From Defluviibacillus sp043739385 (lineage in GTDB: Bacteria > Pseudomonadota > Gammaproteobacteria > Burkholderiales > Burkholderiaceae_C): 64,000 bases of DNA. The position numbers and the translations under genes were made by a program. This document shows positions 24,501 to 33,343 of this stretch, one piece after another. Under the pieces are notes generated by a model that made no database searches, was not told the origin of the DNA, and worked only from the letters and a program-made list of their open reading frames with translations. Location of the stretch: positions 1-64,000 of the forward strand of contig JAYUED010000007.1 of NCBI GenBank assembly GCA_043739385.1. Reading direction: 5' to 3'. Numbering within the stretch: position 1 is the first letter of the stretch; the number at the start of each line of letters is the position of its first letter.

Positions 24501-25243
24501 GCACACCGGGCGCAGGGGCAGTATTTCGTGTCAAGCTGTTCTTGCCCGAGATACATGGCAGTACGCTAGCCGCACAAAAATCCCACCCAGCTAGCCGCCG
24601 AACTGGGTATGCGGGCCCGCGCCGTCGCGTGCTGGTAGTGGACAACGAAGAGCCTGACCGTGAACTGCTGGTGCGCGTGCTGGAGCCTCTGGGTTTTGAG
24701 CTACGCACCGCCGCTAACGGTCACGATGCGTTAGACTTGCTCGCCACCGGCTACCGCCCCGACGCGATACTGATGGACTTGGCAATGCCTGGCATCGATG
24801 GCTGGGAAACCATCCGCCGTGCGCAGCGTTTGGGTCTGTCGAAAACCCACATTGCTATTGTTTCTGCCAACGCGTTTGACAAAGGGTTGGACAACGACGT
24901 GGGTATCGTGCCAGAAGACTTTGTGCTGAAGCCCGTACGGCATTCCGAGTTGCTGGACTGGCTGGAACGCCGACTGGCCTTGGTGTGGACGGATGCTGCC
25001 ATAGCGACTGCAGTATCGAAAGTTGCCACGCCAAAAGAAGCTCTGCCTGCACAAGTGCGGCCCTCTGCGCCTTGGCTTTCGGCTTTGCGGGAGTTGGCGG
25101 GCTTGGGCTATTACCGGGGCATCATGAATAAACTGGATGAGCTGGAGGCTGCCGAGTCGCAGTGCATCATATTTATCAACGAGATGCGTGGCTTGGCACG
25201 ACAATTCCAGTTTGAAACTCTACTTCAGCGCCTGACACCGTGA
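21596..25243 (+). CDS. NCS1 nucleobase permease-histidine kinase-receiver fusion (transporter-sensor)
   Basis: A 1215-residue hybrid. Residues ~35-510 form an NCS1 (purine/cytosine-permease-type) transporter (DYNSWVASETLEDYALRYTP, NTAFGAASFLILEA, RFGVDMDLLTRGAGFGYIGS). Residues ~546-590 hold a cysteine cluster (CVICEREY, CSLCCTLDARCGDVC). Two further membrane segments (~615-640, 668-690) and a coiled coil (~698-765) lead to HisKA (SHELRTPLNSILGYA, His ~773). HATPase_c follows: NLLANAIKF, DTGPGLTEQEL, GAGLGLTIA. A C-terminal receiver has its phospho-acceptor in AILMDLAMPG (~D1061) and lysine in VLKPVRHSEL. It likely senses a nucleobase or hydantoin-type solute through the transporter domain (inference). 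GTG start uncertain; ATG at 21632 is an alternative. Overlaps the next gene by GTGA. Confidence 0.9.
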   Translation: MAQYQKTVKLPFMQPPAPSDPLSVPSSQAPQRVIKIRRDYNSWVASETLEDYALRYTPQRFRKWSAFRVTNTAFGAASFLILEAVGATLLVQYGFVNAFWAIVATGLIIFMAGLPISIYAARFGVDMDLLTRGAGFGYIGSTLTSMIYASFTFIFFALEAAVMAYALELALGVPPRWGYLVCALVVIPLVTHGVSAISRLQAWTQPLWLVMLVVPFVFVLVKDPGTIAGVMQYGGERGLGNQFDLQLFGAALTVGIALITQMGEQADYLRFMPAQTPANKWRWYASVLVGGPGWVVLGVLKMLGGALLAYIAITHSVPTDRAVDPNQMYLVAYEYVFRDYNWAVAATALFVVVSQLKINVTNAYAGSLAWSNFFSRLTHSHPGRVVWVVFNTLIAFMLMEMNVFEALGDVLGLYSNIAIAWMMAVVADLVINKPLGLSPKGIEFKRAYLYDINPVGVGAMLLASVLSITAHLGFWGEDAQAFSAVIALITSLVTAPLIAWATKGRYYLARRPEADSSTGTAAGGGGDLADVGGYQRLWPPAGLRRCVICEREYETPDMAHCPAYQGPICSLCCTLDARCGDVCKPHANLSTQWSAALRWLLPKRIWPYLDTGLGHFLLLMVVIVPVLAAVLGLLYHQELRTLAENALNAAYVSGSLSAEQSGAALRSGLVKAYLALLLVSGIVAWWLVLAHKSRQVAQEESNRQTHLLHEQTVVLQQEIDAHRVTDAALQSARVVAEQATLQAEQAQAQAEAAKRIAEHANQAKSRYISAISHELRTPLNSILGYAQLMGEDASVPAHRKQAVSVIRRGGEHLLSLIEGTLDLARIESGKLKLDIHPMRFTDGVHEIASMFELQAAAKGLKFQFDVLGVLPSVVRADEKRLRQIIINLLANAIKFTPSGHVIFRLRHAFEMATIEIEDTGPGLTEQELAQIFEPFERGDSASPVPGAGLGLTIASMLTTLMGGELTASSTPGAGAVFRVKLFLPEIHGSTLAAQKSHPASRRTGYAGPRRRVLVVDNEEPDRELLVRVLEPLGFELRTAANGHDALDLLATGYRPDAILMDLAMPGIDGWETIRRAQRLGLSKTHIAIVSANAFDKGLDNDVGIVPEDFVLKPVRHSELLDWLERRLALVWTDAAIATAVSKVATPKEALPAQVRPSAPWLSALRELAGLGYYRGIMNKLDELEAAESQCIIFINEMRGLARQFQFETLLQRLTP

Positions 25244-26340
25244 TCGACCCTGCCAACAATGCCTTGACAAATGACCGCGCCGACAGTGACGTGGTACTGA
25301 TCGTGGATGATGTGCCCGACAACCTCTCGCTGCTACACGACGCGCTGGAGGAGTCCGGCTATACCGTGCTGGTTGCGACCAGCGGAGAAGCCGCATTGCT
25401 GCGCGCTACCCAAGGCTTGCCTGACATCGTACTGCTCGATGCGGTGATGCCCGGTATGGACGGTTTTGAAGTCGCCCGTCAGCTCAAGGCCTCAACGCTC
25501 ACAGCCCACATCCCCATCATCTTTATGACTGGCTTAACAGAAACTGAGCATTTGGTTGCGGCACTGGAAGCGGGTGGTGTGGACTACCTCACCAAACCCA
25601 TCAAAGCGCAGGAAATGCTGGCCCGCATGGGTGTGCATTTGCAAGGGGCTCGCCGGGCCCGCCAGCAAATGCAAGTAGCCCGCCAAGCCCGCAGTGCGCT
25701 GGACGCCTTTGGCTACGCCAGCATCACGGTACGCTTGAGCGATGGCCGTATTAGCTGGCAAACTCCGCTGGCACGTGAATTGTTGGAGTCCTATTTTGAT
25801 AGCAGTGAGCGATTTCCTGGATTAAACAGAGCTCCGATTGCATCTGATCTTTCTAATGTTCTTGACGTTTTTGAGTTGCCAGTGTTAACGCTTCCCCCCA
25901 GTCACACCGTACCTGAAAAGGTGCTGGACTGGCTGCGTCGCAATGTGCCGCACATGCTGTCAGACCCGCCACCACCTGAACCCCCGCGTCTGGTGGTTGA
26001 GCATGGTGCACGCCGCTTAACCTTCCGCCTGCACCAGCAAGCGGGTGACAGCGAAGGCGGTGGAGACTGGCTCTTGGTGATGCGTGAAGTGAACGACGCA
26101 GCCATCATCGAAGCTATGAGCCTTAGCTTCAAGCTGACCAGCCGCGAAGCTGAAGTGCTGTACTGGGTGGTGAAGGGCAAGATCAACCGTGATATTGGTG
26201 ACATCTTGGGTGCGAGCCCCGCCACAGTCAAAAAGCACTTGGAACGGGTGTTCGCCAAGCTGGGTGTGGAAACGCGTACGGCAGCGGCGGGGATGGCTAT
26301 GGGGCGGATTCGGCAGCTTCACCCTCATTTTGAAGGGTGA
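25240..26340 (+). CDS. LuxR-type response regulator, partner of the transporter-kinase
   Basis: A 366-residue regulator starting with GTG inside the kinase stop codon (GTGA overlap), so translation is coupled. The receiver covers residues ~20-130: VVLIVDDVPDN, phospho-acceptor aspartate in IVLLDAVMPGMDG (~D67), and lysine in YLTKPIKAQEM. A middle region (~145-285) with a PAS-like start (GYASITVRLSDGRISWQTPL) is not clearly assignable. The C-terminal HTH (~297-352) reads LTSREAEVLYWVVKGKINRD, then ASPATVKKHLERVFAKLGVE. It should control genes for the solute sensed by the fused NCS1 kinase. No obvious target operon is adjacent; urease or the efflux locus are possibilities only by proximity. Confidence 0.92.
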   Translation: MIDPANNALTNDRADSDVVLIVDDVPDNLSLLHDALEESGYTVLVATSGEAALLRATQGLPDIVLLDAVMPGMDGFEVARQLKASTLTAHIPIIFMTGLTETEHLVAALEAGGVDYLTKPIKAQEMLARMGVHLQGARRARQQMQVARQARSALDAFGYASITVRLSDGRISWQTPLARELLESYFDSSERFPGLNRAPIASDLSNVLDVFELPVLTLPPSHTVPEKVLDWLRRNVPHMLSDPPPPEPPRLVVEHGARRLTFRLHQQAGDSEGGGDWLLVMREVNDAAIIEAMSLSFKLTSREAEVLYWVVKGKINRDIGDILGASPATVKKHLERVFAKLGVETRTAAAGMAMGRIRQLHPHFEG

Positions 26341-26359
26341 ATGCGAACTTGGTTACGGG

Positions 26360-27709
26360 TTATGGCGCCAACAGCCCGTTCACCACGCTTAAATCTTGCG
26401 CTTGCAGCGTGCCATTTGCTTGGCGCAGCTTCAGCCCACCTACCAGCACGTCGTACCGGGCTTTGGCCAGATCACGCTTAGTTTGAAATAATTGGCTTTG
26501 CGCGTTCAGCACGTCGATGTTGATGCGCACACCCACGCGGTAGCCGAGTTGGTTCGCCTCCAGGGCGCTCTGGCTGGATGCTTCAGCGGCTTCTAGCGCC
26601 TTGACTTGGCCTTGACCTGATACCACGCCAAAGTAAGCGGTGCGGGTGCCTTGGGCCACAGCACGGCGGGCACCTTCCAGGTCGTTACGGGCTTTATCCT
26701 CAAGGGCCAGTGTTTCCTGAATACGGCCTTGTGTGGCAAAACCAGCGAACAATGGGATGTTGACCGTAACGCCGATGCTGGCGGCGTATACCTTGGAGCC
26801 AACAGAAGACACCCCTGAAAGTGAGGTGCCATTGTCGTTTCGGGTGCCGGCGTAGCTGCCTACCAAATCCACTGTAGGTTTGTGGCCTGCTTCGGCTTTT
26901 TGAGTCTCCAGCTGAGCAACATCGAGCGCGATTTGGGCTTGCTTAATACTGGGGTGCTGTGCTTGCGACAGGTCTACCCAGGTGTTCACCTCGTCAGGTA
27001 GCAATGCTGGAAGGGTGATGACGCCTGCCAAAGGCTTGGGTTCAGTGCTAGGTTTGCCGACCAGTTGATCGAGCGCAATTTTTTTGACGCGCAAGTCGTT
27101 GTCAGCGGCTATTTCCTGGGCAATGACCAAGTCATAGCGGGCTTGGGCTTCGCGGGTGTCGGTGATGGTGGAGGTCCCAACTTCGAAGTTGCGCTTGGCG
27201 AAAGCGAGCTGCTCAGCTACGGCGGCTTTTTGGGCTTTGATGAAGGTCAGGCTGTCTTGCGAGGCCAGTACATCAAAGTAAGCCTGACTGACACGGATGA
27301 GCAAGTCTTGCTCGGCAGCCAACAGCTGTGCATCGGCCAGTTCAACTTGTTTAACGCCTTGCTTGTACAGCGCCACGTTAGCCGGGCGGTACAAAGGCTG
27401 GCTTGCACTGAGTGTGGCGCTTTTAGCGCCAAAAATACGGTCTACGTTGCTCGCCGCTCCGCCCAAATCAGGGAATATCTTTAATTCTGAGCGTTGGACT
27501 GTCGCGACCAACCCTGCTGTGGGCAGCAGGCCGGCTCTGGCTTGACCTGCCTTGGTTTGATTCGCATCAAACTGATTGCGTGCCGACAGGAACGTCGCGT
27601 CATATACGCGGGCGGACTCGTATACCTCCACCAAGCTTTGGGCCTGAGCAAGCAGGGGCAGTGCGGTACACAGTGCTGTAAATAGCGGCAGACGGCGAAA
27701 CAAGCTCAT
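26360..27709 (-). CDS. TolC-family type I secretion/efflux outer-membrane protein
   Basis: A 449-residue TolC homologue. Start placed at the ATG at 27709 (MSLFRRLPLFTALCTALPLL, signal peptide ending AQAQS). OEP features are SLVEVYESARVYDATFLSAR, RVSQAYFDVLASQDSLTFIK and AYFGVVSGQGQVKALEAAE, with a terminal LRQANGTLQAQDLSVVN close to canonical TolC. It is the last gene of a leftward group that starts with a TetR gene and an RND pump and probably provides the pump's exit duct. It converges on the response regulator, ending 19 nt away. Confidence 0.93.
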   Translation of the reverse strand: MSLFRRLPLFTALCTALPLLAQAQSLVEVYESARVYDATFLSARNQFDANQTKAGQARAGLLPTAGLVATVQRSELKIFPDLGGAASNVDRIFGAKSATLSASQPLYRPANVALYKQGVKQVELADAQLLAAEQDLLIRVSQAYFDVLASQDSLTFIKAQKAAVAEQLAFAKRNFEVGTSTITDTREAQARYDLVIAQEIAADNDLRVKKIALDQLVGKPSTEPKPLAGVITLPALLPDEVNTWVDLSQAQHPSIKQAQIALDVAQLETQKAEAGHKPTVDLVGSYAGTRNDNGTSLSGVSSVGSKVYAASIGVTVNIPLFAGFATQGRIQETLALEDKARNDLEGARRAVAQGTRTAYFGVVSGQGQVKALEAAEASSQSALEANQLGYRVGVRINIDVLNAQSQLFQTKRDLAKARYDVLVGGLKLRQANGTLQAQDLSVVNGLLAP

Positions 27710-27801
27710 ACGCTTCCTAGGGTGGGGATAGAGACAGCCAAACCAAAAGGCTGTAGGCAAAATGCCTTAAACGCTGAACGCAACTCAGCGCAACTTAAAG
27801 T

Positions 27802-28158
27802 TCAGTACTGGGGAATGGTTGAGTCCAGCTCGTCCGCCCAACTGGCGATGCCGCCGCTGATGTTCACGACCTTGCTGAAACCATTTTGTACCAAGAAATT
27901 AGCGACTTGCAGGCTGCGGGCACCGTGGTGGCATAAGCAGGCGATAGGCTGCTGAGCATCGAGCTCACCTAGGCGGGACGGCACATCGCGCATAGGAATA
28001 CTGATGAGTGTGAAGCCGCTGATGGCGTTAGTGGGCTTGATAGCCGCAGTCTGGAGTTCCCAGGGCTCTCGCACGTCGAGCACCACGGGGCTGCCGTGGG
28101 ACGTGGCATGGGTGGCCAGCCATGCGGGCAGGGCAGAGGGGCTTATATGGTCGATCAT
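27802..28158 (-). CDS. Rhodanese-like domain protein
   Basis: A single-domain rhodanese of 118 residues. The active-site loop is CLCHHGARS, with the catalytic cysteine in CHHGAR (substituted CxxGxR loop). The N-terminal VVLDVREPWELQTAAI and the GFSKVVNISGGIASWADE end are standard. It may transfer sulfane sulfur to an acceptor such as cyanide or thiols. It lies between the PIMT-family gene and the TolC gene, an arrangement common in Burkholderiales. Confidence 0.9.
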   Translation of the reverse strand: MIDHISPSALPAWLATHATSHGSPVVLDVREPWELQTAAIKPTNAISGFTLISIPMRDVPSRLGELDAQQPIACLCHHGARSLQVANFLVQNGFSKVVNISGGIASWADELDSTIPQY

Positions 28159-28204
28159 GTTGAAAAGCAGCGGTAAAACTGAAGTGACTGAGGTGAGATG
28201 GACA

Positions 28205-28858
28205 TCAAAAGCTGAAAAGCGAAGGTTCGGGGAAGTTCAGCAGACGCGGTGCGATGGTGTCCCAAGGCTGGCGAGTTTCGAAGATTTTGTCGCCTGTATG
28301 GGTCACAAAGTGGGCTCGCATCATGGGCTCAGCACCGACGATGGCAGCAAGACGGCCACCGATTTTGAGCAGGTTCAGCAACGCAGACGGCACACTGGCG
28401 ACGGAGCCACTGAGCAAAATTACGTCAAAGTTACCCAACACATCCGCATCTTTGGAAGCATCAGCGAGGCGCACTTCTACGTTACCGATGCCCGCATTAC
28501 GCAGGTTGTTTTTTGCAAAGTCCACCAGCGCGGGTTTAATTTCCAGAGACAGCACTTGCGCAGCCCGGCTGCCCAGCAAGGCGGCCATGTAGCCAGAACC
28601 TGCACCGATCTCCAGCACACGTTCGTGCTTTTGTATCTTCAGGTCGTGTACCAGGCGGGCTTCCAATTTTGGGGATAGCATGTACTGGCCATCGCTCAGA
28701 GGCAATTCAGTATCTACAAACGCCAGGGCTTTATGGGCCAGCGGTACAAAAGCTTCGCGCTTCACGGCGGAAAGCATGGCCAAGATATCAGCGTCCAGCA
28801 CATCCCAGGGGCGGATTTGCTGCTCAATCATGTTGAAGCGGGCTTGTTCGATGTTCAT
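28205..28858 (-). CDS. Protein-L-isoaspartate O-methyltransferase family protein
   Basis: SAM-dependent methyltransferase of 217 residues. The start is the ATG at 28858 (MNIEQARFNMIEQQIRPWDV), which matches the family, whereas the longer frame adds 21 unrelated residues. The SAM motif is VLEIGAGSGYMAALLG, followed by LSLEIKPALVDFAKNNL and FDVILLSGSV. The N-terminal FVPLAHKALAFVDTELPL matches the PIMT family. The active-site residues of true Pcm enzymes are not clearly conserved, so substrate may differ from isoaspartyl residues. Confidence 0.87.
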   Translation of the reverse strand: MNIEQARFNMIEQQIRPWDVLDADILAMLSAVKREAFVPLAHKALAFVDTELPLSDGQYMLSPKLEARLVHDLKIQKHERVLEIGAGSGYMAALLGSRAAQVLSLEIKPALVDFAKNNLRNAGIGNVEVRLADASKDADVLGNFDVILLSGSVASVPSALLNLLKIGGRLAAIVGAEPMMRAHFVTHTGDKIFETRQPWDTIAPRLLNFPEPSLFSF

Positions 28859-28889
28859 GGGGGTTCTCGGTGTCAGTGGTTGTCGGTAG

Positions 28890-31800
28890 TCAGGACAAGG
28901 TATGAATTTTAGGGCTGCCACTGAATTTACTTTTGAACCAGTTGGCCAAGTCGTCCATATAGCAATACACCACCGGCACCACCACCAAAGTCAGCAGCGA
29001 TGAGGTGATGACGCCGCCAATAACCGCTTGACCCATGGGAGCGCGTTGCTCGGAGCCTTCAGTGATGGCAAAGGCCAGCGGCACCATGCCAAAAATCATC
29101 GCCAGTGTGGTCATCAAAATCGGGCGTAACCGCACTTTGGCCGCCAGCAGCAGGGCTTCGTTGCGTGAAAGACCTGACAGATGCGAGCCGTCAGCCGCTT
29201 GGGTGAATTCGCGCGAGCGGATGGTGAAGTCCACCAGCAAAATTGCATTTTTAGTGACCAAGCCCATCAACATCACCACACCAATCACCGAGAACATTGA
29301 CAACGTGGAGCGGAACATCAACAGGGCCAACACCACGCCGATCAGCGTGAGAGGCAGGGCGGTCATCAGCGCCAGCGGCTGCAAGAAGCTTTTAAACTGG
29401 CTGGCCAGAATCATATATATGAAAATGATAGCAAGCGCCATCGCAGATACTGCATACCCAAAGGATTCGGCCATATTTTTGGCGCTGCCGCTGAACTGGT
29501 AGCTGTAGCCAGGAGGTAGGCTGATGCCCTCCATGACGGCCTTGATATCGTTCGAGACTTCGCCAGCGGAGCGGTCATAGACATTGGCGTTGATGGCTAC
29601 CTCGCGGGTCAAATCTCGGCGGTTGATCTGGTTGGATCCGGTGGATTCGTGCACGGTAGCAATCTGATTTACCCGCACGATGCGCGAGGAACCGTCGGCG
29701 TTCGCCCCTACCGTGAAGGGCAGGCGTTCCAAGTCTTGCGGCGCGTTGCGAGCATCAGGGGCGAGGCGCACATTCACATCGTAGGTTTGGTCGTCAGAGG
29801 CACGCCAGTTGCCTACAGTTTGGCCTGCTACTAGGGTGCGTAGTTGGCTGCCAATCTGGGCCACGCTGAGCCCTAAATCGCTGGCCACGTCACGCTTCAC
29901 ATCAATGTCGATGGTGGGCTTGTCTGCTTTGACGCTGGAATCCAAGTCCACCAGCCCAGGGATGGGGCGGACTTTGTCCATGACTATTTTGGCGAGTCGT
30001 TCCAGCTCTTTAGTGTCTGGGCCTTGTAGGGAGAACTCCACTTGCTTGTTACCGCCAACGGAGTCCAGTAAACCTGCATGGGTCACGGTGATGCCTGGCA
30101 CCTGCTGCAAGCGGTCGCGCAGTGCGGCAGACATTTGGTCCACGCTTCGGCTGCGCAGCTTTCGATCCACCATGCGCACGTAAATGCTGGCGTATATCTT
30201 GCCCACTGCGCTGCCGGTGTTGATGGTGGCCAGCGTATAGCGGACTTCAGGGAATTCACGGATGATGGCTTCGACTTGCTTGGACTTTGCCTCTGTCACT
30301 TCCAACGATGAGCCTACTGGGGTGTAGAAATTTAACGTGGTTTCCGAGAAGTCCGCCTTGGGCACAAACTCGGTGCCCAGCAGCGGCACCATGAAAATAC
30401 TCGCTACAAATATCACCACCGACAGCAGCAATGTCACCAGTTTGTGATTGAGCGACCAGCGCAAGATGCTTTGGTAGCCATCAGACAGCGAGTCTGTGGC
30501 GTGGTCAAACCAACCGGTCACGCGGCCAATGGTTTTGTCGTAGACCGTAACCGGCGGCCCGCGCTTGCCGTGCTTCTCAATGCTAGGGTCATGCCAAATG
30601 CTGGAGAGCATTGGGTCGAGCGTGAAGCTGACGAACATTGAGATCATCACTGACGCCACGATGGTGACGCCGAACTGGTGAAAGAACTTGCCAATGATGC
30701 CGCCCATGAACCCAATCGGCATAAACACAGCGACGATGGAGAAGGTGGTGGCCAGTACAGCCAAGCCAATTTCCTTAGTGCCATCCATCGCAGCGTCGTA
30801 GGGCCGTTTACCCATCTGGACATGGCGCACGATGTTTTCTCGCACCACAATGGCATCGTCAATCAGCAAGCCGACACACAGTGATAAGGCCATCAGCGTG
30901 ATCATGTTGATGGTGAAGCCAAACATATTCATGAACAAAAAGGTGCCGATGATGGAGATGGGCAGTGTCAGACCTGTAATGACGGTAGAGCGCCACGAGT
31001 TCAGGAATAAAAATACGATCAGCACGGTCAACCCTGCGCCTTCGATCAGTGTGCGGCGAACGTTGTCCACCGACACCCGGATAGAGCGCGAGCCATCGGT
31101 GACCGACTCCAGACGCACACCGGGAGGTAACTGCGGCGTAATGGCAGCAATGGCCGCATTCAGTGCATCAACGACTTCTATGGTGTTTTCGTCTTGGGCC
31201 TTTTGTACCGTCAGCAGCAGGGTGCGCTGGCCGTTGTAGAGTGCAAGGCTGTCGATTTCTTGTGCACCATCGGCTACCCGTGCAATTTGGTTGACGCGCA
31301 CCGCCACACCGTTTTTACGGGTAACGATGATGTCGTTAAAGTCTTCCGGCCGCTTCATGCGCGCGGCGATCTGCACCACGCGCTCAGATTGCAGCGAACG
31401 AATCGCCCCAACTGGCAAGTCCTGGTTTTCGCCTTTGACGGCGTTGACCACTTGATCCGCCGATACGCCGAGCGCTTCCATGGCTTGCGGGTTGAGGTAG
31501 ATATTAATCTCACGTTTGGTACCGCCTACCAAGGTGACAGAGCCAACACCGCGGACGTTTTCAAGGCGTTTTGTGAGGATTTGATCTGCCCAATTGGTTA
31601 AGGCCACGGCGTCCATCCCCGGTGCACCGGTAGCAGTATTTACAGGCGGTGGCAGTACCGAAATCGACCAAATCGCCTTAGCCGCAGGGTCAAAGCGCAG
31701 TACACGTGGGTCTTTTACTTCATCGCGAAAAGTGGGGCGGATAGAAGCGATTTTTTCACGCACATCCTCAGCGGCTTTGCGACCGTCTACGGTCAGTTGG

Positions 31801-32084
31801 AACTCGATGATGACAACCGATGTGCCTTCGTAGCTGCGTGAGGTGAGGGCATTGATACCCGCAATTGAATTGACACCTTCTTCAACCTTTTTGGTGACTT
31901 CGCTCTCAATAATTTCGGGCGAAGCCCCTGGGTATTCAGTGGTGATAACGACGATTGGGAAGTCAATGTTCGGGAATTGATCGACTTGCAGACGTTGGTA
32001 AGAAAATAGCCCCAGCACGACCAGGGCGAGCATCACCATGGTGGCAAAAACGGGATTCTTCAGGCTGACTTGGGTGAACCACAT
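28890..32084 (-). CDS. HAE1-type RND multidrug efflux permease (AcrB/MdtB-like)
   Basis: A 1064-residue inner-membrane pump: MWFTQVSLKNPVFATMVMLA, then VDQFPNIDFPIVVITTEYPGA. The TM4 proton-relay motif GLLIDDAIVVRENIVRHV keeps both aspartates typical of HAE1 pumps that export hydrophobic or amphiphilic compounds. Further markers are AVFMPIGFMGGIIGKFFHQF and the C-terminal MTTLAMIFGMVPLAFAITEG. It is 3 nt from the adaptor gene, with TolC, rhodanese and PIMT genes downstream on the same strand. Confidence 0.94.
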   Translation of the reverse strand: MWFTQVSLKNPVFATMVMLALVVLGLFSYQRLQVDQFPNIDFPIVVITTEYPGASPEIIESEVTKKVEEGVNSIAGINALTSRSYEGTSVVIIEFQLTVDGRKAAEDVREKIASIRPTFRDEVKDPRVLRFDPAAKAIWSISVLPPPVNTATGAPGMDAVALTNWADQILTKRLENVRGVGSVTLVGGTKREINIYLNPQAMEALGVSADQVVNAVKGENQDLPVGAIRSLQSERVVQIAARMKRPEDFNDIIVTRKNGVAVRVNQIARVADGAQEIDSLALYNGQRTLLLTVQKAQDENTIEVVDALNAAIAAITPQLPPGVRLESVTDGSRSIRVSVDNVRRTLIEGAGLTVLIVFLFLNSWRSTVITGLTLPISIIGTFLFMNMFGFTINMITLMALSLCVGLLIDDAIVVRENIVRHVQMGKRPYDAAMDGTKEIGLAVLATTFSIVAVFMPIGFMGGIIGKFFHQFGVTIVASVMISMFVSFTLDPMLSSIWHDPSIEKHGKRGPPVTVYDKTIGRVTGWFDHATDSLSDGYQSILRWSLNHKLVTLLLSVVIFVASIFMVPLLGTEFVPKADFSETTLNFYTPVGSSLEVTEAKSKQVEAIIREFPEVRYTLATINTGSAVGKIYASIYVRMVDRKLRSRSVDQMSAALRDRLQQVPGITVTHAGLLDSVGGNKQVEFSLQGPDTKELERLAKIVMDKVRPIPGLVDLDSSVKADKPTIDIDVKRDVASDLGLSVAQIGSQLRTLVAGQTVGNWRASDDQTYDVNVRLAPDARNAPQDLERLPFTVGANADGSSRIVRVNQIATVHESTGSNQINRRDLTREVAINANVYDRSAGEVSNDIKAVMEGISLPPGYSYQFSGSAKNMAESFGYAVSAMALAIIFIYMILASQFKSFLQPLALMTALPLTLIGVVLALLMFRSTLSMFSVIGVVMLMGLVTKNAILLVDFTIRSREFTQAADGSHLSGLSRNEALLLAAKVRLRPILMTTLAMIFGMVPLAFAITEGSEQRAPMGQAVIGGVITSSLLTLVVVPVVYCYMDDLANWFKSKFSGSPKIHTLS

Positions 32085-32087
32085 GGT

Positions 32088-33236
32088 TTACTTTGCGCTC
32101 GCCGTGAACTTTACCAAGGTGCCTTCGCGCAGGCTTCCTAATGCACCGCTGATGACGGTCGCGCCTTCACTCAAACCTGCAACTGCCGTTAGTATTTGGG
32201 CGTCTGGGGCTTTGCTGTCGGTGCCGCGAAGGCCCAAATCTACGGGTTTATGGACGACTTTGCCATCTTCCACTACCTGCACGTAAGGTGCAGGTTTGTC
32301 GGTGCGTACGGCACTGAGTGGCACAGACAGCACCGAGGTGTTCGCTGTGCCCAGGGTGCCTTGGGCAAACAGGCCTTGACGTAAGCCGCTAGGGTGGTCA
32401 ATGCTGAGGTAGACCAAGACGCTTCGGCTGCCGGTTTGAGCGCTCGGATTGATACGCACCACGCGGGCAGTTACAGGTGCCGTATTGGCGTTACCTTCAA
32501 TCTGTAGCGTGGCGGTTTGCCCTAAACGCACAGCCATAGAATCAGCCGCGCTCAAGCTCGCTTCCAGCTCTAAGTGGCTCAGATCAGTGATCTCAATAAT
32601 TTTGGCGTCAATGGCGACACGTTCACTGGGCTGGGTCAGGCGCTGCGACACAAAGCCTGAAATTGGTGCACGCAACACCGCATCGTCAAGCGATTTACGG
32701 GCAACGTCAGCCCCAGCTGAGGCGGCTTCATATGAAGCATTGGCACCTTCAAGCGTGGCCAATGAAGTGTCTAGCGCTGTTTTGGAGATAAAGCCCTGGT
32801 CGACCAACGCTTTGTTGTTGTCGTATTGGCGCTGGGCGATATCGATCTGGGTTTTGGCCGCACTGGCTTGGCGCTGTGCTTGGTTAACGCGGGCTTGGTA
32901 TTCGATCGTGTCTACCGTACCGATTACCTGACCGGCTTTGACCGCATCACCTTCGCGCAAGGTCAGCCCCTTGAGTTCACCGGCCACCTTGGCTTTAACC
33001 ACGGCGGTGTTGACGGCTTTCAACGAGCCTGAAATCGCAATGCCTTGCGCTAATTCATGGATTTGAGCTTTCAGCACGTCCGAGCTGGCCAATTCGATCA
33101 CCGTTTGGATTTTGGTCTGTGTGGCTTGTGCCACGGCTTGTTGTTTTGCCTTGCGGGCAACAAGTGCCCGCACCACACCCACGGCAATCGCAGTGATAAC
33201 GGTGATCGCAATAACCAACTTAATCCAACGCTTCAT
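32088..33236 (-). CDS. RND efflux periplasmic adaptor subunit
   Basis: A 382-residue membrane-fusion protein. One N-terminal membrane anchor or signal (WIKLVIAITVITAIAVGVV), then a lipoyl domain (SGSLKAVNTAVVKAKVAGEL), a helical hairpin (RVNQAQRQASAAKTQIDIAQ) and the return (VLRAPISGFVSQRLTQPSER). It precedes the RND permease by 3 nt and is preceded by the TetR regulator, together a complete tripartite system with the TolC gene at 26360. Confidence 0.92.
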   Translation of the reverse strand: MKRWIKLVIAITVITAIAVGVVRALVARKAKQQAVAQATQTKIQTVIELASSDVLKAQIHELAQGIAISGSLKAVNTAVVKAKVAGELKGLTLREGDAVKAGQVIGTVDTIEYQARVNQAQRQASAAKTQIDIAQRQYDNNKALVDQGFISKTALDTSLATLEGANASYEAASAGADVARKSLDDAVLRAPISGFVSQRLTQPSERVAIDAKIIEITDLSHLELEASLSAADSMAVRLGQTATLQIEGNANTAPVTARVVRINPSAQTGSRSVLVYLSIDHPSGLRQGLFAQGTLGTANTSVLSVPLSAVRTDKPAPYVQVVEDGKVVHKPVDLGLRGTDSKAPDAQILTAVAGLSEGATVISGALGSLREGTLVKFTASAK

Positions 33237-33343
33237 GGTGGTGTGTTTCGGGTTTTATGAGTTAGATTGGTGGCGCTGGTAGTGTCTGACGTGGCGTAAG
33301 ACGAGCAGTGATTTATTGAAGTCGCCTATCCGCTTTGAGGCGC

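Noticed and set aside
27734..27767. Two small stem-loops (ACAGCC/GGCTGT and AGGCA/TGCCT) between rhodanese and TolC genes
   Set aside because: Short stems without T-runs; they fall within a presumed operon and termination there is not convincing.
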